Positions 1 to 4,368 of a DNA stretch of 7,481 bases are shown here, one piece after another (position 1 is the first letter of the stretch; every line of letters starts with the position of its first letter). The notes under the pieces are model-generated. The model saw nothing but the letters and a program-made list of their open reading frames with translations. It was not told the origin of the DNA and ran no database searches. The translations under genes were made by a program, and so were the position numbers. The stretch comes from DAOTXL01 sp034434895 (GTDB taxonomy: Bacteria; Chloroflexota; Anaerolineae; JAAYZQ01). The stretch covers positions 1 to 7,481 of the forward strand of contig DAOTYI010000123.1 in assembly GCA_034434895.1 (NCBI GenBank). Reading direction: 5' to 3'.

Positions 1-60
1 GGCCAACAGGAGGGGGGTGTCATCCACCCGTTCTGTAATGATAGTCAGTTTCTCAACCAT
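1..60 (-). CDS. Probable IS transposase, N-terminal fragment (runs off left edge)
   Basis: Read on the minus strand, an ATG at 60-58 opens a frame that stays open to the window edge and begins MVEKL followed by ITERVDDTPLLLA. From memory, this 'ITERVDD-PLLL' opening is typical of IS4/IS1634-like DDE transposases common in Chloroflexota and cyanobacteria; only 20 codons are visible, so no catalytic residues can be checked. An in-frame ATG at 78-76 would add six residues, and a stop at 84-82 bounds the frame. Neither start has a well-spaced ribosome binding site; I prefer 60 because remembered relatives begin close to the TERVDD motif. A good promoter for it lies at 115-143. The gene points away from rpmH, so an insertion sequence probably ends in the gap between them, but no terminal repeat can be assigned without its other end. 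Confidence 0.6.
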   Translation of the reverse strand, partial: MVEKLTIITERVDDTPLLLA

Positions 61-85
61 ACCGTGATGATACTCCATTTCTCAA
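35..85. repeat. Imperfect 22-bp direct repeat at the transposase start
   Basis: Positions 35-56 and 64-85 match at 18 of 22 bases (both have the form GTxATGATA...TTTCTCAA) with a period of 29 bp. Because 29 is not a multiple of three, the two copies are read in different frames of the leftward gene. It could be an old tandem duplication that created the two alternative start codons, or chance. Confidence 0.35.
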
Positions 86-103
86 AACTCGCCAAAATTT
101 GAG
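81..103. repeat. Small inverted repeat CTCAAA/TTTGAG
   Basis: CTCAAA at 81-86 and TTTGAG at 98-103 form a perfect 6-bp inverted repeat with an 11-nt spacer. It lies between the predicted leftward promoter and the transposase start, so it would sit in that transcript's 5' leader. It is short and could be chance, an operator, or part of the end of the insertion sequence. Confidence 0.25.
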
Positions 104-114
104 CGAACGATGGG

Positions 115-143
115 ATTATACTGCAAAGTGCCGAAAAAGGCAA
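115..143 (-). promoter_or_regulatory. Leftward sigma70-type promoter for the transposase
   Basis: On the minus strand, TTGCCT at 143-138 (4/6 match to TTGACA) is followed after exactly 17 bp by a perfect TATAAT at 120-115. Transcription would begin near 108, giving a leader of roughly 30-50 nt before the two candidate start codons. Confidence 0.5.
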
Positions 144-198
144 ATCTGGCGTTATGGGGCCGAGGGGGGATTGACGGCATACGGCCCTACAGATTTGC
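140..198. promoter_or_regulatory. 9-bp inverted repeat carrying the -35 regions of two divergent promoters
   Basis: GCAAATCTG at 140-148 and CAGATTTGC at 190-198 are perfect inverted copies separated by 41 nt. Each contains the start of one -35 element at the same offset (base 5 of the box), and each is followed by a 17-bp spacer and a perfect TATAAT pointing outward. The symmetry would suit a shared regulator or could be a duplicated promoter; no binding protein can be named. Confidence 0.4.
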
Positions 199-223
199 AG
201 GGATGAGGAAAAGCGGGTATAAT
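195..223 (+). promoter_or_regulatory. Promoter of the rpmH operon
   Basis: TTGCAG at 195-200 and a perfect TATAAT at 218-223 are separated by 17 bp. A start near 230 would give a leader of about 28 nt before rpmH, suited to a strongly expressed ribosomal protein gene. The -35 is only a partial match (TTG plus three mismatches). No other convincing promoter is seen before yidC, so this probably drives rpmH through khpB. Confidence 0.6.
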
Positions 224-257
224 TTGGCGTCGTGAATCTGATCGGCGAGGGATTGGA

Positions 258-395
258 ATGCCAAAACGGACGTGGCAGCCCAAAGTGCGACACCGCAAGC
301 GTGTGCACGGTTTTCGGGCGCGGATGAAGACCAGAGGCGGGCGAACCGTCCTCAAAGCCAGGCGGCTCAAGGGCCGCTACCGGCTGACTGTATGA
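258..395 (+). CDS. rpmH: 50S ribosomal protein L34
   Basis: This 45-residue, very basic protein is a component of the large ribosomal subunit. It has the family signature from end to end: MPKRTWQPK at the start, the HGFRARM block at residues 17-23, a GGR turn near 27-29, and the terminal KGRYRLTV. Length and ending match the family (about 44-47 residues). The ATG start is preceded by GAGGG at 247-251 with a 6-nt gap. It is the first gene of the operon and lies 49 bp before rnpA, the usual bacterial partner. The identification is from the sequence itself and is not in doubt. Confidence 0.97.
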   Translation: MPKRTWQPKVRHRKRVHGFRARMKTRGGRTVLKARRLKGRYRLTV

Positions 396-405
396 GGAGA
401 CCGAC

Positions 406-438
406 GCCGGCCCTGCGGCACGTCAGCCCTGGGCCGGC
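406..438 (+). promoter_or_regulatory. GC-only hairpin in the rpmH-rnpA gap
   Basis: GCCGGCCC at 406-413 pairs perfectly with GGGCCGGC at 431-438 around a 17-nt loop, ending six bases before the rnpA ATG. GGCAC (417-421) can alternatively pair with GTGCC (440-444). There is no T-run, so it is not a standard intrinsic terminator. It overlaps the region where a ribosome binding site would be expected and may reduce RnpA translation relative to L34 or stabilise the upstream mRNA; that role is inference. Confidence 0.4.
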
Positions 439-444
439 AGTGCC

Positions 445-795
445 ATGGATAGACGGTATCGGTTGCGAGCCAGTGCGGATTTTGAACGCGTCCGTCGTGA
501 GGGACGGACCTGGCCCCACCCGTTGTTGATCCTCTCAGCGTTGCCCAATGGACGAACACACAGCCGGTTTGGCTTCGCCGTCGGGCGGCGGATCGGCAAG
601 GCGGTAATACGCAACCGGCTCAAGCGTCGCATGCGCGAGGCGGTGCGGCTGAGAATCCGGAATGGCGGGGTGGCAGAAGGATGGGACGTGATCCTGATCG
701 CCCGACGGGCGATGCTCAACGCTTCGTACCGGCAGGTGGACGAAGCGATCGGGCTGTTGCTGCGTCGGGCCGGCCTGTTGAGTGAGGCAGAGTGA
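445..795 (+). CDS. rnpA: Ribonuclease P protein component
   Basis: This 116-residue protein binds the RNase P RNA and helps it cleave the 5' leader from precursor tRNAs. Visible landmarks are the N-terminal YRLRASADFERVRREG segment (residues 5-20), the FGFAVGRRIGKAV strand (42-54) and the RNR motif RNRLKRRMRE (56-65), which is the RNA-contacting signature. The later DVILIARR strand is also typical. Length is normal for the family. The ATG at 445 has no recognisable ribosome binding site; the nearest G-rich bases lie inside a hairpin. The gene follows rpmH by 49 bp, the classic order, and its stop codon overlaps the GTG start of yidD. Confidence 0.95.
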   Translation: MDRRYRLRASADFERVRREGRTWPHPLLILSALPNGRTHSRFGFAVGRRIGKAVIRNRLKRRMREAVRLRIRNGGVAEGWDVILIARRAMLNASYRQVDEAIGLLLRRAGLLSEAE

Positions 796-1001
796 AATAC
801 CTGTTGCTGGGACTGATCCGACTGTATCAGCTAACCCTTGCCAGAATCCTCCCTCCTTCTTGCAGGTTCTATCCATCCTGTTCGCATTATGGCTACGAAG
901 CTATCGCCAGGTATGGGGCGATCAAGGGGGGCTGGCTGACCGTCAGGCGGCTGGCCCGCTGTCATCCCTGGAACCCCGGTGGCTATGACCCCGTCCCATA
1001 G
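792..1001 (+). CDS. yidD: Membrane protein insertion efficiency factor YidD
   Basis: This 69-residue protein belongs to the YidD (formerly DUF37) family, which associates with the inner face of the membrane and aids YidC-dependent insertion. The sequence has all family hallmarks: the hydrophobic/amphipathic N-terminal helix, PSCRFYPSCSHYGYEAI (residues 22-38) with the conserved Cys24 and Cys30, the G-x-x-K-G turn near 42-46, and the C-terminal RCHPWNPGGYDPVP with Cys57. It starts at a GTG inside the last codons of rnpA (GTGA overlap), with TGAGG at 783-787 four bases upstream, which implies translational coupling. The domain is complete. Confidence 0.95.
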   Translation: MKYLLLGLIRLYQLTLARILPPSCRFYPSCSHYGYEAIARYGAIKGGWLTVRRLARCHPWNPGGYDPVP

Positions 1002-1019
1002 TGGGGGGTGTATCTTTCG

Positions 1020-1025
1020 AGGAGG
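1020..1025 (+). promoter_or_regulatory. Strong ribosome binding site fixing a TTG start
   Basis: AGGAGG lies 7 nt before the TTG at 1033. It decides the start of the lipoprotein gene over the earlier in-frame GTG at 979, which would lie inside yidD and would put 18 extra residues before a perfect lipoprotein signal peptide. Confidence 0.8.
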
Positions 1026-1032
1026 CGTTGAT

Positions 1033-2163
1033 TTGACCAGACGGCGAGGCATAGTGGGGGCAGCCATCAGCCTGCTCCTGGTGAGTATGATCCTGTCGGC
1101 CTGTGGCACGGTGCCGGTGGCCGAAACCTGGCCCGGTCTGACGGTGGCCGACGGCACGGTCTATGTCATCAGCGGCAACCCGCAGCAGGTCTACCTGCTG
1201 GACGCCGAAAATGGCACCCAAAAGGGCACCTTTATCCCTGCCGGAGAGCATCGGGGGATCGTCTATTGGAGTCCGGTGGCGGTGGGCGGCGGGCGAGCCT
1301 TTGTCGGCTTCTCAGAACCCCAGGCCCGGATCTATGGCCTGTATGCCTTCGACCCGGTCACCCGGGTGGAGCAGTGGCACATCGGCGTCCAGGACCTGAT
1401 CCTGGCGGCCCCGGTTTACGCCGATGGCGTGGTCTATTTTGGCACCTCGGATGGGCAGGTGCACGCTGTGGACGCAGAAACCGGGGCGGAAAGACCTGGC
1501 TGGCCGTTCCAGGCCAGGGAGGCGGTCTGGGCTTCTCCCCTGGTGGCCGATGGGCGGGTGTATGTCCCCTCCATGGACCATTCTCTCTACTGCCTGGAGG
1601 CGGCCACCGGCCAGAAAGTATGGGAGTTCAAGGCGCAAGGTTCCCTTGCCGCCCAGCCGATCCTGGCTGACGGCATCCTGTATGTCGGGGCGTTCGACGG
1701 CCGGCTGTATGCCATCCATGCCGACTCTGGCCAGGCGGTGGAGGGGTTTGACTTTAAGGCAGGCAACTGGATCTGGTCGGAGGCGTTGCTGGCCGATGGC
1801 CGGTTGTACGTGACCTCGCTGGATGGCAGGCTCTACGCCCTGGAGCCGACCAGTGGGGAGGTGCTGCCACCCTATCCCTACGACAGCAAAGAGGCCAGCG
1901 GCCAACGGGATCTGTTGCGGGCCGCTCCTGTCCAGGCCGGGGACCGGATCATCGTGGCGACCCGTTCCGGCCGGGTCATCGCCGTGACCGACGGGATCGG
2001 GCAGACCTGGTGGCCGAGCGGGATCCCCCAGGCCGAGATCCTGACCACGCCGGTCGTTTCAGGGAACAGGCTCTACATCGTGCTGATGAACGGCCAGGTG
2101 CAGACGCTCAACGCGGAAAATGGTGTCCAGGGGTGGTTCTTCTCCCCGCCGGCGAGTAGATAA
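1033..2163 (+). CDS. BamB-like PQQ-repeat beta-propeller lipoprotein
   Basis: Predicted 376-residue lipoprotein. TRRR at residues 2-5 precedes a hydrophobic core and the lipobox LSAC at 21-24, so Cys24 should be lipidated and the rest exported. The mature part is made of beta-propeller blades of the PQQ/BamB type. The motif ADGxxYxxxxDGxxxAxxxxxG recurs at residues 130, 172 (degenerate), 212 and 254, a period of 40-42 residues, with weaker blades before and after. The blades look structural; I see no PQQ-dehydrogenase active-site signature. BamB relatives are scaffold proteins for partner proteins. The gene sits between yidD and yidC, 31 bp after yidD and 51 bp before yidC, so it is probably co-transcribed with the insertase. 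The TTG start is set by AGGAGG at 1020-1025. Function is unknown; a chaperone or scaffold for exported proteins near YidC is inference. Confidence 0.85.
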   Translation: MTRRRGIVGAAISLLLVSMILSACGTVPVAETWPGLTVADGTVYVISGNPQQVYLLDAENGTQKGTFIPAGEHRGIVYWSPVAVGGGRAFVGFSEPQARIYGLYAFDPVTRVEQWHIGVQDLILAAPVYADGVVYFGTSDGQVHAVDAETGAERPGWPFQAREAVWASPLVADGRVYVPSMDHSLYCLEAATGQKVWEFKAQGSLAAQPILADGILYVGAFDGRLYAIHADSGQAVEGFDFKAGNWIWSEALLADGRLYVTSLDGRLYALEPTSGEVLPPYPYDSKEASGQRDLLRAAPVQAGDRIIVATRSGRVIAVTDGIGQTWWPSGIPQAEILTTPVVSGNRLYIVLMNGQVQTLNAENGVQGWFFSPPASR

Positions 2164-2203
2164 ATGGGTGACAACTATCACGTGATGCCCGACACAGAAT
2201 AAG

Positions 2204-2209
2204 AGGAGG
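2204..2209 (+). promoter_or_regulatory. Ribosome binding site for the TTG start of yidC
   Basis: AGGAGG lies 5 nt before the TTG at 2215. An in-frame stop at 2200-2202 rules out any earlier start, and the next in-frame ATG (residue 16) would cut into the first hydrophobic segment. Confidence 0.75.
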
Positions 2210-2214
2210 AGTCG

Positions 2215-3123
2215 TTGTTAGGAATTGGGGATCTCTGGACCGTGTTTATCCTGCGGCCCATGCTTAACACGTTGCTATGGCTCTACAGCGTGCTGGGTGG
2301 TCAGTTCTGGCTGGCCATTATCTTTTTCACCCTCATCATCCGGGGGCTGATGACGCCGCTGATGTTGCCTCAGCAACGCTCGGCCAAAAAGATGCAGGAG
2401 CTACAACCCCGACTGCAAGAGCTGCAAAAGAAATATGCCCAGGATCGGGAGAGGCTGGCCCAGGAGCAGATGAAGCTCTACCGGGAGGCTGGGGTGAATC
2501 CCCTGGGGGGCTGCCTGCCGATGTTGATCCAGTTTCCAATCTGGATCGGGCTGTATCAGTCCATCATTCAGGCGCTTGGCCACCAGCCCCTGCAACTGCT
2601 CAACCTGTCGCAGAACATCTATACCTTCATGGACAAGATCTGGCTGGCCGTCCCCCTGAATCGCTTTTTCCTGGGCATGGACCTGAGCCTGACGCCGCAG
2701 CAACTGGGCGGGCTGACCTACCTGCTGCCCATCCTGGTAGCCTTTACCTCCTGGTGGCAGGCCAAGATGACCACCCCGACCAGCGCGGGCGACGGTCAGG
2801 CCGCTCAGATGAATCAGAGCATGACGCTGATGATGCCGCTGATGTTCGGCTTTTTTAGCCTCAGCTTTTCTACCGGACTGTCGTTCTATTTCATCATCTC
2901 CAATCTCATCGGCATCGTCACTCAGGGTTTTATCTCCGGTTGGGAAGGGCTGAAATTCTGGCAGGGGATGAGCCTGAGCGGGCTGCTTGGGGGTGGAACC
3001 CGGCCTGCTCCGTCTCAGCAGGCGGCCAGCAGACAGACCGCATCCACGCCGGCTGTGAGCCAGAAGGGGACACAAAGTGGAACCACGACAGGAAGAAAGA
3101 AGAAGCGTCGTCGCAAGCGGTAA
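2215..3123 (+). CDS. yidC: Membrane protein insertase YidC/Oxa1 family
   Basis: This 302-residue protein inserts and folds membrane proteins, alone or with SecYEG. It is the short Oxa1/SpoIIIJ-like form without the large periplasmic domain of proteobacterial YidC. The first core membrane segment (about 28-47) contains the conserved hydrophilic-groove arginine, Arg43 in LIIRGLMTP. A charged cytoplasmic coiled-coil hairpin follows (about 56-92), ending in AGVNPLGGCLP, then QFPIWIGLY (106-114). Further segments lie near 165-181, 203-218 and 221-241. I see no lipobox, unlike many Bacillus homologues. The tail is low-complexity Ser/Thr/Gln and ends in a basic run RKKKRRRKR (294-302), a type known to bind ribosomes. 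That tail is encoded in the stretch that overlaps khpB. Confidence 0.95.
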   Translation: MLGIGDLWTVFILRPMLNTLLWLYSVLGGQFWLAIIFFTLIIRGLMTPLMLPQQRSAKKMQELQPRLQELQKKYAQDRERLAQEQMKLYREAGVNPLGGCLPMLIQFPIWIGLYQSIIQALGHQPLQLLNLSQNIYTFMDKIWLAVPLNRFFLGMDLSLTPQQLGGLTYLLPILVAFTSWWQAKMTTPTSAGDGQAAQMNQSMTLMMPLMFGFFSLSFSTGLSFYFIISNLIGIVTQGFISGWEGLKFWQGMSLSGLLGGGTRPAPSQQAASRQTASTPAVSQKGTQSGTTTGRKKKRRRKR

Positions 3124-3874
3124 AACGGTCGAAGAGGCGATCGCCAACGGCCTGATGATGCTGGGGGTCCGCCGCGACCAGGTGGATGTGGAGATCATCA
3201 CCGAGGGCAGCCGAGGGGTCTTTGGCTTTGGGGCCGAGAACGCCCGGGTGCGGCTCCTGGTCCGGCTTCCCCCCGCACCTCCGCCCAAACCGCCGACCCC
3301 GGCCATGACGCCACCGCCGGTCCGGGAAAAGGAGCCGGCGCCGCAACCGGTGCCGGCTGCCGCCAAACCGGCGCCACAACCGGTGCCGGCCGCAGACAGG
3401 CTGACCCCTGAGCAGGTGGGGCGCGAACTGCTGAGCGATCTGTTGCGGCTGATGGGCATTCAGGCCTCGGTAGAATCCACGCTGGGCTATGAACTGGCGG
3501 ACGAGGGCTGTACGCCACCTCATGTGCTGAATATCACCGGTGACGATCTGGGGATCCTGATCGGGCGGCGGGGGGAGACCCTGAGTGCATTGCAATATCT
3601 GGTCCGGCTGATGGTCAGCCACCGCCTCAAACAGTGGACCGACCTGGTGGTGGATGTAGAAAACTACCGGGTGCGCCGCCGCCGGGCGTTGGAAAGCCTG
3701 GCCGAGCGGGTGGCCGAGCAGGTAGCCCATACAGGTCGGACCCAGGCGCTGGAACCGATGCCTGCCTCCGAACGCCGGATCATCCATGTGGCCCTGCGCA
3801 AACATCCCAGGGTGACCACTCAGAGTGTGGGCGAAGGGGAAAAGAGAAAGGTCACGATCATCCCCCGGCGATAG
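3077..3874 (+). CDS. khpB: RNA-binding protein KhpB (Jag/EloR), Jag_N-KH-R3H
   Basis: This 265-residue cytoplasmic RNA-binding protein belongs to the Jag/SpoIIIJ-associated family; in Firmicutes it pairs with KhpA and affects cell elongation and division. Domains in order: Jag_N at about 10-62 (ASGKTVEEAI... then RGVFGFG), a Pro/Ala-rich linker at about 65-108 with an 11-residue duplication, a KH domain with the GRRG loop at 163-166 (LIGRRGETLSALQYLV), and a C-terminal R3H domain with R233 and H237 in ERRIIH, ending KRKVTIIPRR. The GTG start at 3077 has AAGGGGA at 3064-3070 upstream and lies inside yidC, giving a 47-bp overlap in another frame and likely translational coupling. The linker is longer and more proline-rich than in many relatives. 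It is the usual downstream neighbour of yidC. Confidence 0.93.
   Translation: MEPRQEERRSVVASGKTVEEAIANGLMMLGVRRDQVDVEIITEGSRGVFGFGAENARVRLLVRLPPAPPPKPPTPAMTPPPVREKEPAPQPVPAAAKPAPQPVPAADRLTPEQVGRELLSDLLRLMGIQASVESTLGYELADEGCTPPHVLNITGDDLGILIGRRGETLSALQYLVRLMVSHRLKQWTDLVVDVENYRVRRRRALESLAERVAEQVAHTGRTQALEPMPASERRIIHVALRKHPRVTTQSVGEGEKRKVTIIPRR
3335..3393 (+). repeat. Tandem 33-bp repeat encoding the KhpB linker
   Basis: Two copies (3335-3360 and 3368-3393) match at 24 of 26 bases with a 33-bp period. They encode PAPQPVPAA twice, at residues 87-95 and 98-106. The period is a multiple of three, so copy-number change would lengthen or shorten the linker between Jag_N and KH without breaking the frame. 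Confidence 0.75.
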
Positions 3875-3914
3875 GGTTTCTGTCCAGCAAGTTCTGCGTC
3901 ATGCTGCTGCGATC

Positions 3915-3934
3915 CGAACGGAGCGCTCCATTCG
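3915..3934. repeat. Palindrome with GGAGCGCTCC core
   Basis: The 10-bp perfect palindrome GGAGCGCTCC at 3920-3929 is extended on both sides (CGAAC / ATTCG) to a 20-bp near-palindrome with one mismatched pair. It lies 41 bp after the khpB stop. It has no T-run, so it is at best an mRNA-end stabiliser or a REP-like element. Confidence 0.5.
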
Positions 3935-3964
3935 CACATTGGGATAGGAAAAACATCCCTGATG

Positions 3965-4035
3965 GGACACGGATAAACACGGATTTTACCTTCGATCATC
4001 CGTGTTCATCCGTGAAATCCGTGTCATCCGTGTCC
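3965..4035. repeat. ATCCGTGT octamer array forming a long inverted repeat
   Basis: ACACGGAT occurs at 3967-3974 and 3977-3984, and the reverse form ATCCGTGT at 3998-4005, 4017-4024 and 4026-4033, with ATCCGTGA at 4008-4015. Spacing between units is 9-10 bp, near one helical turn. The outer copies build an inverted repeat of 21-22 bp (3965-3986 with 4015-4035, one bulge and one mismatch) around a 28-nt loop. I recall similar ATCCGTGT-rich intergenic repeats in many environmental genomes; translated, they give spurious 'HPCSSV'-like peptides. Function unknown. Confidence 0.8.
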
Positions 4036-4041
4036 TATAAA
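4012..4041 (+). promoter_or_regulatory. Possible promoter at the right arm of the octamer repeat
   Basis: GTGAAA at 4012-4017 (4/6 match to TTGACA) and TATAAA at 4036-4041 (5/6 match to TATAAT) are 18 bp apart. Transcription from near 4048 would read through the small ORF into the DUF58 and mnmE genes, for which no better promoter is visible. It is a weak call. Confidence 0.3.
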
Positions 4042-4120
4042 ATTCTGCCCGTGTGAAAAGTGTCAACCAATTTTTGCTGATCCTTGAACCATCGATAAAG
4101 ATGGAATTGGCGTCGAAGGA

Positions 4121-4243
4121 ATGGACGAAGAGCAATTACAGTCAGGCAGTAGTGACAAGTTTTGGAGGCTCATTGCAGAACGACGCGCGCAAAAGACAAT
4201 GACTCGCGCCCAATTGGAGCAGAGTATCAAAAGTGCAGGCTGA
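4121..4243 (+). CDS. Small hypothetical protein or C-terminal gene relic
   Basis: A 40-codon frame encodes a charged helical peptide, MDEEQLQSGSSDKFWRLI followed by AERRAQKTMTRAQLEQSIKSAG. It looks protein-like rather than random: a KFWRLIAERR amphipathic segment followed by T-M-T-R-A-Q-L-E resembles short helical tails of small hypothetical or antitoxin-like proteins, but I cannot name the family. The frame remains open upstream only to the stop at 4085-4087, giving 11 further codons without a start codon. The AAGGA at 4116-4120 abuts the ATG and is too close to act as a normal ribosome binding site. This suggests the C-terminal remnant of a larger gene whose 5' part was lost, although a genuine small gene is possible. 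Confidence 0.35.
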   Translation: MDEEQLQSGSSDKFWRLIAERRAQKTMTRAQLEQSIKSAG

Positions 4244-4321
4244 AGATAACAACCGAAACACACGCACCCCGACAACGGCACGCGCGGCAGAGAGCATTGT
4301 ATCTTCACATCGGAGCGTGGC

Positions 4322-4349
4322 GTTGCAGGGCGCTTCAGCGCCCTTCAAC
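4322..4349. repeat. Strong hairpin just upstream of the DUF58 start
   Basis: GTTGCAGGGCGC at 4322-4333 pairs with GCGCCCTTCAAC at 4338-4349 around a TTCA tetraloop, 11 of 12 pairs matched. It ends 8 bases before the AGGGG ribosome binding site at 4358-4362. There is no T-run. It may be a REP-like palindrome related in style to the one at 3915-3934, an attenuating leader structure, or both. Confidence 0.6.
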
Positions 4350-4368
4350 AGGCTGGCAGGGGCAGAGG

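Larger units (their letters stand above)
3875..4368. other. Repeat-rich intergenic island between khpB and the DUF58 gene
   Basis: This 494-bp stretch separates khpB from the next conserved gene. It holds a palindrome at 3915-3934, an octamer array with long inverted repeat at 3965-4035, a possible promoter at 4012-4041, a 40-codon small ORF at 4121-4243 and a hairpin at 4322-4349. Composition is more AT-rich in the middle (about 3936-4110) than in the flanking genes. I see no canonical intrinsic terminator with a T-run after khpB, and no tRNA or known structured RNA. In many bacteria mnmE follows khpB directly, so the island looks acquired. Confidence 0.6.

Noticed and set aside
20..28. TCATCCACC, a partial match to the DnaA box, near rpmH where oriC lies in some bacteria
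   Set aside because: Only 7 of 9 bases match, it stands alone, and it lies inside the leftward transposase frame; no box cluster or unwinding region is seen.
1..44. Plus-strand frame ending in TAA TGA TAG (36-44), as if the end of an upstream gene
   Set aside because: The peptide is not protein-like, and the minus strand of the same bases gives a recognisable transposase start.
171..176. TTGACG, a good -35 match upstream of rpmH
   Set aside because: It lies 41 bp from the TATAAT at 218 and no -10 exists at proper spacing; TTGCAG at 195 fits instead.
979..1032. In-frame GTG at 979 as the start of the lipoprotein gene
   Set aside because: It would overlap yidD and place 18 residues before a well-formed signal peptide; the TTG at 1033 has AGGAGG at ideal spacing.
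2164..2202. 12-codon ATG frame directly after the lipoprotein stop, with the palindrome ATCACGTGAT inside
   Set aside because: There is no ribosome binding site or recognisable peptide, and a 10-bp palindrome of this kind is expected by chance at times.
3941..3959. GGGAT...ATCCC hairpin after khpB as an intrinsic terminator
   Set aside because: The stem has only 5 bp, the loop is A-rich, and no T-run follows.
3634..4056. Long plus-strand frame overlapping khpB and crossing the octamer array
   Set aside because: It is out of frame with khpB's clear KH and R3H domains, and its tail is merely the translated ATCCGTGT repeat.
4063..4308. Minus-strand 81-codon frame in the island
   Set aside because: The Cys/Leu-rich peptide has no family resemblance and lies antisense to the more protein-like small ORF.
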